This document shows, in pieces, positions 44,318 through 53,504 of a stretch of DNA of 64,000 nt. Under the pieces are notes generated by a model. That model saw only the letters and a list, made by a program, of their open reading frames with translations. It was not told the DNA's origin and made no database searches. Every line of letters starts with the position of its first letter. Position 1 is the first letter of the stretch. A program made the translations under genes and the position numbers. Origin of the DNA: Palsa-506 sp963836355 (GTDB lineage Bacteria; Actinomycetota; Actinomycetes; Streptosporangiales; Streptosporangiaceae). The stretch covers positions 186,001 to 250,000 of the forward strand of contig CAWIJO010000018.1 in the NCBI GenBank assembly GCA_963836355.1, written 5' to 3'.

Positions 44318-45189
44318 GCGGGTGGCTCGTCACCGGGGCAGCCGGGATGCTCGGCCGGGACCTGGTCACGGCCCTGCGGCGGCGCGGCGAGGACGTGACC
44401 GGCCTGGCTCGCGACGACCTCGACGTCACCGACCAGGACGCGGTGCACGGCGCGCTGCTGGCCGCCCGGCCGACCGTTGTGGTCAACTGCGCTGCCTGGA
44501 CGGCGGTGGACGCCGCCGAGTCGGCCGAGGACGATGCGCTGCTGATCAACGGGCGGGGGGCGGAGAACGTAGCGGGTGCCTGCGCTGCGGCCGGCGCCCG
44601 CCTTGTGCATATGTCCACTGACTACGTCTTCGGCGGTGATGCCCGGCAGCCATATTCGGAAGACGACCGGCCGGCCCCGAGCACCGCGTACGGACGCACC
44701 AAGCTCGCCGGGGAGCAGGCGGTGCGCAAGCTCCTCCCAGATGCCAGCCACGTCGTGCGGACGGCCTGGCTGTACGGGGCGAGCGGACGGAATTTCGTCA
44801 CCACCATGATCAAGCTGGCCGGCCAGCGGACGGCCGTCGACGTGGTTACTGACCAGCGCGGCCAGCCCACCTGGACGGTCGATGTCGCTCGCCAGATCAT
44901 CGCGATCACCGGATCGCGCGCCGCGCCCGGCGTCTACCACGCGACAAGTTCCGGCGAGACAACATGGTTCGGGCTCGCCCGGCAGGTCTTCCGGCTAGCT
45001 GGCGCTGACCCGGACCGGGTGCGCCCGGCCCTCAGCGGCGCCTATCAGCGACCAGCACCCAGGCCTGCCCACAGCGTGCTCGGGCATGCCCGGCACGCGG
45101 CCGCCGGACTCGAGCCCATCGGCGACTGGCACCAGGCGCTGCAGCGCGCCTGGCCGACGCTCACCGATCGCGGCGCTGATCCTGGCTGA
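44314..45189 (+). CDS. rmlD: dTDP-4-dehydrorhamnose reductase
   Basis: A 291-residue reductase: WLVTGAAGMLGRDLVTAL (nucleotide binding), VVNCAAWTAVDAAES, HMSTDYVFGGDARQPYSEDD, YGRTKLAGEQAV (YxxxK), VVRTAWLYGASGRNFVTTM, TDQRGQPTWTVDVA. This wording is typical of RmlD, the last step to dTDP-L-rhamnose using NADPH. It ends 62 bases from the convergent rmlC. Confidence 0.95.
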   Translation: MSGWLVTGAAGMLGRDLVTALRRRGEDVTGLARDDLDVTDQDAVHGALLAARPTVVVNCAAWTAVDAAESAEDDALLINGRGAENVAGACAAAGARLVHMSTDYVFGGDARQPYSEDDRPAPSTAYGRTKLAGEQAVRKLLPDASHVVRTAWLYGASGRNFVTTMIKLAGQRTAVDVVTDQRGQPTWTVDVARQIIAITGSRAAPGVYHATSSGETTWFGLARQVFRLAGADPDRVRPALSGAYQRPAPRPAHSVLGHARHAAAGLEPIGDWHQALQRAWPTLTDRGADPG

Positions 45190-45251
45190 TGGCCGCCGGC
45201 CAGCCGCCCGGCGGCAGCTGGCCCATCACCGCGGCAGGTCCGCGCCGGCGA

Positions 45252-45848
45252 TCATGTGCTGCACAGGCTCGCGGCATACGCCAGGCAGTCCCGGTAGGAC
45301 GGGAGCACACGGCCAGCCCGTGCCTCCGCGAGCGAGGGCGCCGCCGCGTCCTTGTCCGACAAGATCGGCGGCAGGTCCGCGGGCCACGCGATGCCGATGC
45401 CTGGATCAAGCGGGTGCACACCGTGCTCGCGGGCCGGGGCATAAGGGGTAGAGCACAGGTAAAGCACCGTGGCCTCGTCGCTTAACGTCGCGAACGCGTG
45501 TCCTAGGCCTTCCTCGATAAAGACGGCGCGCCGGGTTTCCGCATCCAGCTGGACGGCAGCCCAGCGTGCATAGCCGGGCGACCCCACGCGAAGGTCGACG
45601 ATCACATCCAGGACGGACCCGCTCACGCAGGTGACGTACTTCGCCTGGCCAGGGGGAACATCGCTGAAGTGAATGCCCCGGATGGTGCCCCGCCGGGACA
45701 CCGAGCAGTTGCCCTGGGCTACCTCCAGCCGGCGGCCAAGATCAGCCAGGACGGCTGCGTCACGAAACCATTCGTGGAAGCTCCCCCGGCTGTCGCTGTG
45801 AATACGAGGAGTGAAGACCCACGCGCCTTCGACATCGAGCGCATCCAT
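45252..45848 (-). CDS. rmlC: dTDP-4-dehydrorhamnose 3,5-epimerase
   Basis: About 198 residues of an RmlC cupin: TPRIHSDSRGSFHEWF, NCSVSRRGTIRGIHFSDVPPGQAKYVTCVSGSVLDVIVDLRVGS with the catalytic His in RGIHF, VFIEEGLGHAFATLSDEATVLYLCS and DPGIGIAWP. It inverts C3 and C5 of the keto-sugar before RmlD acts. I start at the ATG at 45848 (MDALDVEGAWVF). It is the only rml gene on the minus strand, so its expression is independent of rmlABD. Confidence 0.95.
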   Translation of the reverse strand: MDALDVEGAWVFTPRIHSDSRGSFHEWFRDAAVLADLGRRLEVAQGNCSVSRRGTIRGIHFSDVPPGQAKYVTCVSGSVLDVIVDLRVGSPGYARWAAVQLDAETRRAVFIEEGLGHAFATLSDEATVLYLCSTPYAPAREHGVHPLDPGIGIAWPADLPPILSDKDAAAPSLAEARAGRVLPSYRDCLAYAASLCST

Positions 45849-46140
45849 GCGGAAACCGTAGCGCTGCGGACGAGGGCCCGCTACGATCTCACGTGAAGTA
45901 ATCGTCTGATTACCTTTGGTGGCGAGGTGGAGCCCGGCGGACCGCACCTGACCTGGGCTCGCCGTTTTCGCCGCCTAAGCAGGCAGCAAGGAAGCTGCCG
46001 TCCAGACGGGGAGGGGCGTGGTAGTGGGGATCGAGGCCCGGACCCGGACGAGAGCAGCCACGCAGGCCGCCCGGCGGCGGCGGAGCGCTCACCGGGACTG
46101 ACGGCAGCGCCCCGCAACTACTGAACCCTTGGAGATGCTC

Positions 46141-47448
46141 GTGGAGATTACCGTGCTGGGCCTCGGCTACGTCGGCGCCGTCGCAGCAGCGTGCCTGGCC
46201 GAGAGCGGGAATCGCGTTGTCGTCGTTGAGGTAAATCAGGCAAAGATCTCGCAGCTTAACGCGGGCCAGAGCCCAGTAATGGAACCTGGCCTGGCCGAGC
46301 TGGTCACTCGGAATGTCGCGGCCAGGCTCAGCGCCACGGCTGATCTCTGCCATGCCGTCCGCAATAGCGAAGCGACGATTATCTGCGTTGGGACGCCGAG
46401 CAGCCCGTCTGGTGACGCATCGCTGACCGATCTCGACCGGGTCGTCGATCAGGTGGGCGACGCACTGCGCAAGTCGGCGTCCTGGCATCTGGTCATGCTT
46501 ACGTCCACGGTCCCGCCGGGAACGACCGAGCAACGCGTGCTCCCGCGCCTGGAGGAAAAATCCGGCAAGTCCTGCGGGCGGGACTTCGGCCTCGCGTTCT
46601 CGCCGGAATTCCTCCGGGAGGGATCCGCGATCCACGACTACCGGAATCCGGCGAAGACCGTGATCGGCGCCACGGATCCGCGGGCTCTTGACTGCGCAGC
46701 TGCCATCTTCCGGGCCTACGCGCCTAGCATCACGTCCACCAGCATCGCAGTGGCGGAGATGGCAAAGCTCACCGACAACTCGTGGCATGCGCTCAAGGTG
46801 GCCTTTGCTAACGAGGTCGGCAGGTTCTGCTCAGCACTGGGTATCGACAGCCAGGCAGTAATGCAGATATTCGCGTCCGATACCCGGCTCAACATCTCCG
46901 CTCTCTATCTGAATCCAGGATTTGCCTTTGGCGGATCTTGCCTACCCAAGGACCTCCGTACCTTAGTCTATCGAGCACGCCAGCTCGGCGTAGAGATTCC
47001 CGTGCTCGAATCCATTCTACCGAGTAACCAATCGCAAATATATGCAGCACTGCACCGCATCCAGGAATTCGGCGTGCGGCGGATCGCGCTACTTGGCGTT
47101 GCCTTCAAGCCAGGAACGGACGATCTGCGTGAGAGTGCGATGCTCGGGCTGGCAGAGCTGCTGATCGGCAAAGGCTACGAGCTTACGATCCATGACGAGT
47201 ACGTCAATCCCGATCGGCTGGTGGGGGCCAACCGGGAGTACGTGCAGAAAATGCATCCGCACATCGCGGCACTGCTCAGTGATGATCTTGAGGTCGTGCT
47301 CAAGGGCGCTGACCTGATCGTTGTGGCACAAGCCAATCCGGCGTATGCCGGGCTCAGTGAACTGGTTGACGACCGTCCCGTGCTTGATCTATCTGGCGTC
47401 GCCCGGACGGCTGAGCCCGGCGTCAATTACCGGGGACTTTCCTGGTGA
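46141..47448 (+). CDS. UDP-glucose/GDP-mannose 6-dehydrogenase
   Basis: About 435 residues: N-terminal VEITVLGLGYVGAVAAACLAES (NAD), TSTVPPGTTEQ, SPEFLREGSAIHDY, the helical spine KLTDNSWHALKVAFANEVG, the catalytic cysteine in GFAFGGSCLPKDLR, and C-terminal LLGVAFKPGTDDLRESA. It oxidises a nucleotide hexose to the uronic acid. GFAFGGSCLPKD resembles GDP-mannose dehydrogenases (AlgD) more than classical Ugd (GPGFGGSCFPKD), so either donor is possible. GGAGAT seven bases upstream favours the GTG at 46141; an ATG at 46135 is the alternative. The next gene overlaps its stop. Confidence 0.92.
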   Translation: MEITVLGLGYVGAVAAACLAESGNRVVVVEVNQAKISQLNAGQSPVMEPGLAELVTRNVAARLSATADLCHAVRNSEATIICVGTPSSPSGDASLTDLDRVVDQVGDALRKSASWHLVMLTSTVPPGTTEQRVLPRLEEKSGKSCGRDFGLAFSPEFLREGSAIHDYRNPAKTVIGATDPRALDCAAAIFRAYAPSITSTSIAVAEMAKLTDNSWHALKVAFANEVGRFCSALGIDSQAVMQIFASDTRLNISALYLNPGFAFGGSCLPKDLRTLVYRARQLGVEIPVLESILPSNQSQIYAALHRIQEFGVRRIALLGVAFKPGTDDLRESAMLGLAELLIGKGYELTIHDEYVNPDRLVGANREYVQKMHPHIAALLSDDLEVVLKGADLIVVAQANPAYAGLSELVDDRPVLDLSGVARTAEPGVNYRGLSW

Positions 47449-48728
47449 GCAGGCGAGAGCGACCGGCCGGCGGACCGCATGTCCTGATCCTCGTGCAGAA
47501 CCTCCCGGTGCCATTCGACCGCCGAGTCTGGCAGGAAGCCCTGGCCCTGGTTGGCGCCGGATACCAGGTGCACGTGGTATGCCCGGCGACCAGGGAGCAC
47601 CCGCTGCGCCGTGAGACGCTCAGCGGCGTTCGCATCTACCGCTACCGGGCCGGCCCGGAGGCGCGGCGGTTCGCGGCCTACCTGGTCGAGTACGCCGTTG
47701 CGATCGTGGCGCAGCTGAATATCGCGCTGCGGATCCGGCGGCGGCATCGCATCGAGGTAGTGCACATCTGCAATCCGCCCGACCTGCTCTTCCTCGTCGC
47801 CCTGCCGCTCCTCGCGGCCGGCTCCTGCCTGGTCTATGACCATCACGACGCGTGCCCCGAGCTGATGATCGCGAAGGGACACCGGGAGGACGGCTGGCCG
47901 GTGCGACTCGTCCGGCTCTTCGAACGACTCACTTACCGGCTGGCCGACGTGTCTGTCGAGACGAACGAGAGCTACCGGGATATTGCCCTGGGGCGCGGCG
48001 GGATGTCACCCGATGACGTCTTCGTGGTGCGGTCCGCACCAGAAAGCAGCCGGTTCGCGACTGCCCGGCCGCAGCAGAGTTGGCGGCGGGGACGGAAGTA
48101 CCTGGTCGGGTACGTGGGAGTAATGGGCCTGCAGGACGGCATCGACTATCTCCTGGACGCGGCCAGGATAGTCATCCGGGACTGGCAGCGCCGGGATATC
48201 CAATTCGTGCTGGCCGGCACCGGCCCCGAGTTCGCCCGGCTGCGGGAGCGGGCCCGGTCGCTTGGCCTCGGCGATCAGGTCCTGTTCGCCGGCAGGCTGT
48301 CAGATGAAGATCTGGGCGCGATGCTCGCAACTGCCGACGTCTGCGTAAACCCGGATGAAGCCAACCGGATGAATGACATCTCCACGATGAACAAGGTGCT
48401 GGAGTACATGGCATTCGGTAAGCCGATAGCACAGTTCGACTTGCACGAGGGCCGGGTCTCAGCGGGCGATTCGAGCCTTTACGCCACGCGGAACGACGCG
48501 GCTTCGATGGCCACCTGCATCGTGGCGCTTGTCGATGATCCAGCCGCGCGCGCCCGGATGGGGCAGTTCGGCCTGCAGCGGCTATTGACCACGCTGAGCT
48601 GGGATTTTCAGGTCCCGGAACTGCTCGCAGCCTACAAGAGGGCCGCCGACAAGCGACCCAAGGTTGCCGCTAAGACCCGCCGCGGGGATGACGGCAGGAC
48701 GCCGGGCCGGCTCCGGCGGACAGGCTAA
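47445..48728 (+). CDS. GT4-like glycosyltransferase
   Basis: A 427-residue GT-B enzyme. N-terminal VLILVQNLPVPFDRRVWQEALALVGAGYQVHVVCP, then IEVVHICNPPDLLFLVALP and YDHHDACPELM form the acceptor domain. GYVGVMGLQDGIDYLLDAARI, FVLAGTGPEF, VLFAGRLSDEDLGAMLATADVCVNPDEAN and MNKVLEYMAFGKPIAQFD (the donor-site E-x7-E-like region) form the nucleotide-sugar domain. Retaining family 4 type. It starts with GTG overlapping the dehydrogenase stop, so it probably uses a sugar made in this locus (rhamnose or a uronic acid). Confidence 0.92.
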   Translation: MSRRERPAGGPHVLILVQNLPVPFDRRVWQEALALVGAGYQVHVVCPATREHPLRRETLSGVRIYRYRAGPEARRFAAYLVEYAVAIVAQLNIALRIRRRHRIEVVHICNPPDLLFLVALPLLAAGSCLVYDHHDACPELMIAKGHREDGWPVRLVRLFERLTYRLADVSVETNESYRDIALGRGGMSPDDVFVVRSAPESSRFATARPQQSWRRGRKYLVGYVGVMGLQDGIDYLLDAARIVIRDWQRRDIQFVLAGTGPEFARLRERARSLGLGDQVLFAGRLSDEDLGAMLATADVCVNPDEANRMNDISTMNKVLEYMAFGKPIAQFDLHEGRVSAGDSSLYATRNDAASMATCIVALVDDPAARARMGQFGLQRLLTTLSWDFQVPELLAAYKRAADKRPKVAAKTRRGDDGRTPGRLRRTG

Positions 48729-48760
48729 TCATGGGGATGCATTCGCAAAAGGAGTTGTTC

Positions 48761-49225
48761 GTGAGTCAGAGGGGAAAGAGCGCTCGGCTGAGCGTTCTGC
48801 ATGCAGTCGCGGGGTCGCTTGCCGTGCTCGCCGGGTTCACCCGCCGTGCCCCTGGCTGGTGCCAGGATCATGGCCTGCGGCGGACCGGCGGGCCGCCGGC
48901 GGAGCACGTCCAGCCCGGTCGCGGGCCGGCGCGGACTAACCTGACATTCGCATCGCTGGTGGCGCGTGAGTGGCTGCGCCGCCGTCTGCCAGCGCAGGCG
49001 GCGCGGCCCGGCGGGACGGCACGCGCGGGCACCGCGGGAGTCCTGCCGGTACCGTCCGGTCCGGCGCGGTGGCCGGGCGGGGCCGGCTGGACGGGCGCTG
49101 CCGAGCGCGCGGCTGAATCCGAGGAGGCTGCCGAGCCTGGCTGGGCAGCGGATCCCGAGTGGGCGGCCGAGCCGGCCGAGGTGGGCGATCGTGAGCAGCC
49201 TGCGGCCTGGGGCAAGCGCGCCTGA
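48761..49225 (+). CDS. Hypothetical protein with N-terminal hydrophobic segment
   Basis: A frame beginning at a GTG at 48761 with AAAGGAG seven bases upstream encodes SARLSVLHAVAGSLAVLAGF near its N-terminus (possible signal anchor), LTFASLVAREWLRRRLPAQA, and a Trp/Glu/Ala repeat-like tail (AESEEAAEPGWAADPEWAAEPAE). It follows the glycosyltransferase by 32 bases. No family recognised; it could be spurious, since open frames on the other strand are of similar length. Confidence 0.4.
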   Translation: MSQRGKSARLSVLHAVAGSLAVLAGFTRRAPGWCQDHGLRRTGGPPAEHVQPGRGPARTNLTFASLVAREWLRRRLPAQAARPGGTARAGTAGVLPVPSGPARWPGGAGWTGAAERAAESEEAAEPGWAADPEWAAEPAEVGDREQPAAWGKRA

Positions 49226-49344
49226 TTAACATCGCCCTGGCCGGCCCGGCGCCAGGCACGGCCACCGGGTGATCGTCAGCGACCCAGCCGGGCCAGGAAC
49301 TCGCCAGGCCCTTCCCGGGGATCCGGCCGCCGGGTTCGGCGGAA

Positions 49345-50007
49345 CTACGTCCCGCCGACGAAGTGGCCAGGCAGCTGCAGGCCGAACCGGCGGCGGAACC
49401 GGTGCCTCGCCCGCCGGCGGTCGATGAATCGCCATAGCGCGGCGATGCCCACCAGTGCCAGCACGGCAAGCCCGGCTGACACCCGGGTGGACGAGCCAGC
49501 CTGCACGACGGGCCCGGTATCGCCGACTACCTCGGCGGTAATGCGATGCTGCGGCTCGACGCCCATCCTTGCCTGCCAGCCGGCCAGCAGGCGGCCGAGT
49601 TCCCGCGCCGCGATCACGAACGTCTCATGCACATTCGCCGCTGCCGTCGATGACGTCGTCAAGGTGGCTAGCGGCAGTCCATAATTTGGATATTCCTCAT
49701 CATAGAGGTTGACCAGCGCCAGGCTGACGTAGGCCTGCCCGCCCGCTTCGCTAATCCGCCGTTGGGTTTGCGGGCTCATCAGGATCTGGCTCATTGCCTG
49801 GCCGCTCGAGATGAGTGACGACACGAAGATAAGGTAGGCCTTGGCGCCGTTGTTTGACTTAGGCAGCGAAAATATCACCGACGCGCTTTCCGCATATACC
49901 GGCGGACTGCTGGCGATATCATATATTAGGCCGGCCGCCAGGAATAGCATCGAGACGACCGCGGCAAGGCGCAGCTGCCTTCGCTGTACCGTCTTGCTAA
50001 GAATCAT
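49345..50007 (-). CDS. Wzz-like polysaccharide chain-length/membrane protein
   Basis: About 220 residues with two membrane helices bracketing an extracytoplasmic domain: TM1 LRLAAVVSMLFLAAGLIYDI, then PPVYAESASVIFSLPKSNNG, and TM2 VSAGLAVLALVGIAALWRF followed by an Arg-rich cytoplasmic end. The layout matches short Wzz/LpsE-type proteins that set polymer length, without the tyrosine kinase domain. A GGAGG precedes the ATG at 50007. It is divergent from a paralogue at 50260. Confidence 0.75.
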   Translation of the reverse strand: MILSKTVQRRQLRLAAVVSMLFLAAGLIYDIASSPPVYAESASVIFSLPKSNNGAKAYLIFVSSLISSGQAMSQILMSPQTQRRISEAGGQAYVSLALVNLYDEEYPNYGLPLATLTTSSTAAANVHETFVIAARELGRLLAGWQARMGVEPQHRITAEVVGDTGPVVQAGSSTRVSAGLAVLALVGIAALWRFIDRRRARHRFRRRFGLQLPGHFVGGT

Positions 50008-50259
50008 TGACCGGCCTCCACCGTGCGTCCTGGCCTCCTTGCTGCTTGCACGAAGCCCACGGCCTGCCATGAACAATATCGGCCGGCCGTGGCACGGCAT
50101 CCATAGTTCCCAAGACGAGGCAGCATAAATGCCTGCGCCGTAGACTGAGCAAAAGCACGACGGCTGCCTTGCTAGCGGCGCCGCGGGCGATCCCGCCCGG
50201 ACGGGCTTAAATGCCATCATGGTGGGTGCGCGAATTCGAGCATATAGAGTGGGAAAAAA

Positions 50260-50943
50260 ATGAATCTTGGTGAATTGATCCGGATCTGGCGGCGGCGATC
50301 GATCCTGACCGCGGTGCTGCTCATCATGGCCTGGGCGGGTACGGCAGCCGCGCTGATCAGCCTGCCGCGGACTTACCAGTCGGATGCATCGGTGGTCCTG
50401 CTAGCGTCACCGTCCGCTGCCAAGCTGAACGGCGGCAACCCGTACATGAGCTTCAGCTCCTCGCTGACGCTGACCGGCGACGTCCTCAGCCGCGAGCTCA
50501 TGGCGCCGCAGACGGTCATTGGTCTGGCCGCCAGGGGCTTCACCAATCCGTACACCGTGACGCTCGCGACATACAACACGGCGACGACGGGATCAGTTCT
50601 TGAGGTTGCGGTGAATGGCGATGACAAGAGCGCTGTCGAGCGTCAGCTCTATGCCGTAACGAGCCAGATCGGCGTTGCGCTTGCCCGGTTGCAGGCTGAT
50701 CTCGCACCGCACAGCCGGATCCGGGTCGCGACAATCTCTTTTGCCCCGCAAGCGACGCTTAGCGTCAGCCGGACGGCACGGCCGCTGGTCATGATTATCG
50801 TGCCAGGCCTGCTGGTCGCCCTCGGGATCCCGGTGGTGGTGGACGGGCTGATCGCCCGCCAGCGGAACCGGGAGCTCGCGGCGCTTTCGCAGGGCGGGCC
50901 CAAGTCCGCGGACCATGTTGCGCTCGGGGCATTCCGGCGCTGA
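50260..50943 (+). CDS. Wzz-like polysaccharide chain-length/membrane protein, second copy
   Basis: A 227-residue protein: MNLGELIRIWRRRSILTAVL leads to TM1 (VLLIMAWAGTAAALISLP), then YQSDASVVLLASPSAAKLNGG, conserved with the divergent neighbour (ASVIFSLPKSNNG), and TM2 PLVMIIVPGLLVALGIPVVV. It has the same topology and no Walker A, so it is a kinase-less Wzz. The two divergent copies share an intergenic region of about 250 bases with AT-rich stretches. It converges with the ligase-like gene, 8 bases away. Confidence 0.78.
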   Translation: MNLGELIRIWRRRSILTAVLLIMAWAGTAAALISLPRTYQSDASVVLLASPSAAKLNGGNPYMSFSSSLTLTGDVLSRELMAPQTVIGLAARGFTNPYTVTLATYNTATTGSVLEVAVNGDDKSAVERQLYAVTSQIGVALARLQADLAPHSRIRVATISFAPQATLSVSRTARPLVMIIVPGLLVALGIPVVVDGLIARQRNRELAALSQGGPKSADHVALGAFRR

Positions 50944-50951
50944 GCCCGCCG

Positions 50952-52271
50952 CTAGGCGCGGGCCAGCCGCCAGGCCGCTCCCACGCAGCCGAGTAGCAGG
51001 AAGCACAGTCCGGCCGCGATCGAGAACGAGAGCGTGTCGAACGTCGCGAAGCAGGCCGCAGCTGCGGCCACCGAGGCAGCCAGGCTCTGCGCCAGGTCAC
51101 CGGCCTGGGCATCAGGCGCTATCAGGCGCGCGCTGCGCGCCGTCAGCCAGCCGGTCGCGAAGACCGTGATCAGGGCAGCCAGCCCGACCACGCCGGTCTC
51201 GATCAGCGAGATCAGGTACTGATCGTCAACGAAAAAGTAGGTTTGCGGCAGGAATGTCTGGAATCCCTGGCCGAACCACGGATGGTGCGCGAGGTAGGGT
51301 CCCGCCGCGGCGAATGCCCCGGCCCGCGACTTGCTGCTGTAATCCGTGCCAAGTTGGCCGAACAGCCCGCCGAGGCCGCTCATCAGGCCCGGCAGGGCCA
51401 GCCAGATCATCGCCGGTGCGGTGAGCAGGATCAGGTAGGCGCGGCGCCGCTGGCGCCTCGGCCAAGTCGGCAGGAGCACCGCGCAGACGACGGCCAGTCC
51501 GAAGATTGCCGAACGGGACACCGTCATCGGCATCGCGCCCGCGATGAGGATGACCTGCAGCCAGCGGCGCTTCCGGAGATCCGGTGGCGCGAAGCGGGCT
51601 TGGTGGATGGCGAGCGGCAGGCTCATTACCAGCACGGCGGCCAACTCCAGCGGATGCGCGGCCGTCGAGCTGACCCGGACCAGGCCATCGCGGCTGCCCA
51701 GATCCGTCAGCGCCGAGCTTACCGACAGGCCGGGGATAGTGATGTACTTCGCGAGCTGCAGCCCGGTGAAGAACTCCGCTATCCCCAGCACGGCCATTGC
51801 GGTGGCGCCAAGCACGATCCGGCGGAGCAGGGTTCTCATCCGCTCTACCCGGTCGATGCCGTCGGCCGCCAGCAGGACGACGCCGATCCACCCGGCCACC
51901 AGGATGAGCCCGCGGTCAGCAGCATTCTCCTGCAGGCCAGGCATGGCGATCCGGTTGGCTGATACATATGCCGCGATCATGGAACAGCCAAAGAGGACCG
52001 CGGCAGCCCGCACTGGCTGCGGCTTCCTGGCCAGATGGAGGGCAGGATGCTGGCGGGCGGCCAGATACCAGCACAGCAGGACGGCCGCGAACAGCGAGGC
52101 AGGCGTGCCTGCCGCGCCGAAGGCGCCGACCACAAGCGACGACGGGATGGCCATCAGCAAGAACAGGTAACCGGTGAGCAGCGTGACCGCATCGATCCTG
52201 CTGGCAAGCGTCGTTCCCGCGACCTGCGGGTCGGCTAGCAGCATGGTCGCGCCGCTGTCCTGCTTCCTCAC
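50952..52271 (-). CDS. Wzy/O-antigen-ligase-like polytopic membrane protein
   Basis: A 439-residue protein with about 10-12 hydrophobic segments and, between late helices, a long extracytoplasmic loop (GQLGTDYSSKSRAGAFAAAGPYLAHHPWFGQGFQTFLPQ) with the H-P-x-x-G-x-G wording typical of Wzy_C/WaaL ligases and polymerases. It probably polymerises or ligates lipid-linked repeat units outside the membrane. It starts at a GTG overlapping the stop of the beta-helix gene, so the two are co-translated: a direct link between polymerisation and the secreted beta-helix protein. Confidence 0.85.
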   Translation of the reverse strand: MRKQDSGATMLLADPQVAGTTLASRIDAVTLLTGYLFLLMAIPSSLVVGAFGAAGTPASLFAAVLLCWYLAARQHPALHLARKPQPVRAAAVLFGCSMIAAYVSANRIAMPGLQENAADRGLILVAGWIGVVLLAADGIDRVERMRTLLRRIVLGATAMAVLGIAEFFTGLQLAKYITIPGLSVSSALTDLGSRDGLVRVSSTAAHPLELAAVLVMSLPLAIHQARFAPPDLRKRRWLQVILIAGAMPMTVSRSAIFGLAVVCAVLLPTWPRRQRRRAYLILLTAPAMIWLALPGLMSGLGGLFGQLGTDYSSKSRAGAFAAAGPYLAHHPWFGQGFQTFLPQTYFFVDDQYLISLIETGVVGLAALITVFATGWLTARSARLIAPDAQAGDLAQSLAASVAAAAACFATFDTLSFSIAAGLCFLLLGCVGAAWRLARA

Positions 52272-53257
52272 CGAATCGGGAACGGAATCGGCGTCGCGCC
52301 GGGAGACCCGCCGCCGGTCCAGGTGTTACCGGACCAGGCATTTCCTGTGCCGCCCAGGGAGAAATAGGCGATCGGGCCGTAATAGCCACCCTTAGGGTAG
52401 TACGCCCGGCCGAACTGGTTGTTCTCGATGACGATGTGCGAGGTGGCGCCTTGCTGGCCGACGCCGCCGTATATGGTGTAGCCGCCGCCGGCTAGCAAAT
52501 TGTCCTCGATGGTCTTGTTTGCCACCAGCTCGCCAGCCTTCGGCGCATAGATATAAATGGCGTCGGTCTGCCCGAGATGGTTGAAGATCGTGTTGTGATA
52601 GATAGTGAGCGGCTGGTCTGTCGCGCCCACGTAAATACCATTGGTGTGATCGCCGGCCTGGTACCCGGGATCGTGAATATAGTTCCCGATTACCAAGCCG
52701 GTCGTTAGCTGCACGGCGGTCCTGAAGTACGATATGTTGTTATTTGCGATCACCATCCCGTTAGAGTCCCCGAAAGTATCGTCGATCGCGTAGGTCACCC
52801 GGCCGTCGGCGGCATTTTGCCCGCTGATCGTAGAGTTCTCGATGGTGACGCCGGCCGTGTGCCGCAGGCTGATAGCGAAACTCCCGCCGGTCACGATCTG
52901 ATCATCCTTGATCGTCACGTTGGACGCGACGATATCCAGGCTGCCGTGGATGGAAAGCCCGCTCAGCACGGCACCGTTGCCGGTAACCTCCACGGCGCCA
53001 TCCGGGGCGATATGCCAGCCTGGCCCGCTGGTCAGCTCGCCGGGTACGGCCCTGAGGGGCATCCCCGGCGGGACCCCGGCAGTCGTCGCGTCAGGGAAGC
53101 CGCACGCGCCCGGGGCCGCCACACATCCCCCCGGTGCTGTGACTGCCGCGAACGCGGGCCGCGATCCCGGGGCCGGCGCCTGCCGGGAAGATAAGATGAA
53201 GGCCGATCCGATCCCGGTGAGCAGGGCCGCGGCGAGCCCGAGGGTGACAAGGCGCAT
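52268..53257 (-). CDS. Secreted right-handed parallel beta-helix protein 1
   Basis: About 329 residues. N-terminal membrane/signal segment (LVTLGLAAALLTGIGSAFIL), a Cys-containing linker (GGCVAAPGACGFPDATTAGVPPG), then rungs of a right-handed beta-helix (LSGLSIHGSLDIVASNVTIKDD; VTIENSTISGQN; GMVIANNNISYF; TIYHNTIFNHLGQTDAI). A strictly kept block, HDPGYQAGDHTNGIYVG, and YAIDDTFGDSNGM may form an active site, as in polysaccharide lyases and epimerases. It heads an operon with the Wzy-like gene. A 24-base-arm palindrome lies 94 bases upstream. It is the most divergent of four paralogues here. Confidence 0.82.
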   Translation of the reverse strand: MRLVTLGLAAALLTGIGSAFILSSRQAPAPGSRPAFAAVTAPGGCVAAPGACGFPDATTAGVPPGMPLRAVPGELTSGPGWHIAPDGAVEVTGNGAVLSGLSIHGSLDIVASNVTIKDDQIVTGGSFAISLRHTAGVTIENSTISGQNAADGRVTYAIDDTFGDSNGMVIANNNISYFRTAVQLTTGLVIGNYIHDPGYQAGDHTNGIYVGATDQPLTIYHNTIFNHLGQTDAIYIYAPKAGELVANKTIEDNLLAGGGYTIYGGVGQQGATSHIVIENNQFGRAYYPKGGYYGPIAYFSLGGTGNAWSGNTWTGGGSPGATPIPFPIR

Positions 53258-53350
53258 ATCCAGCAGGTCCTCGCTTCCATCCGGTGGCAAGCCGCACGTT
53301 CCCGTGGCAGGCAGCCGCCCGGCTCCCGTCCTGCAGTCATGACGGCCTAA

Positions 53351-53378
53351 TCTCGGTGACTTCACTAAGTCACCGAGA
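53351..53378. promoter_or_regulatory. 28-base perfect palindrome upstream of beta-helix gene 1
   Basis: TCTCGGTGACTT-CACT-AAGTCACCGAGA: perfect 12-bp arms around a 4-base centre, 94 bases upstream of the beta-helix 1 start and not seen elsewhere in the window. It could be an operator for a dimeric regulator or an RNA hairpin that controls the beta-helix/ligase transcript. No T run follows on either strand, which argues against a simple intrinsic terminator. Confidence 0.65.
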
Positions 53379-53504
53379 CACTACCATGCGTACTCAAATG
53401 GAGAGCTGATTCGCTGCAACCTGCGCTCCCCGCAGCTAACGTCACCGGCCCGGGTCCCCGGGCGAGCGGGCGGGCGGGCGGGCGCTCGCCGGGCGGGCTG
53501 ACGG

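Noticed and set aside
48868..49215. Minus-strand frame opposite the small gene after the glycosyltransferase
   Set aside because: Ser/Ala/Pro-rich without motifs and lacking a ribosome-binding site, whereas the plus-strand frame has one.
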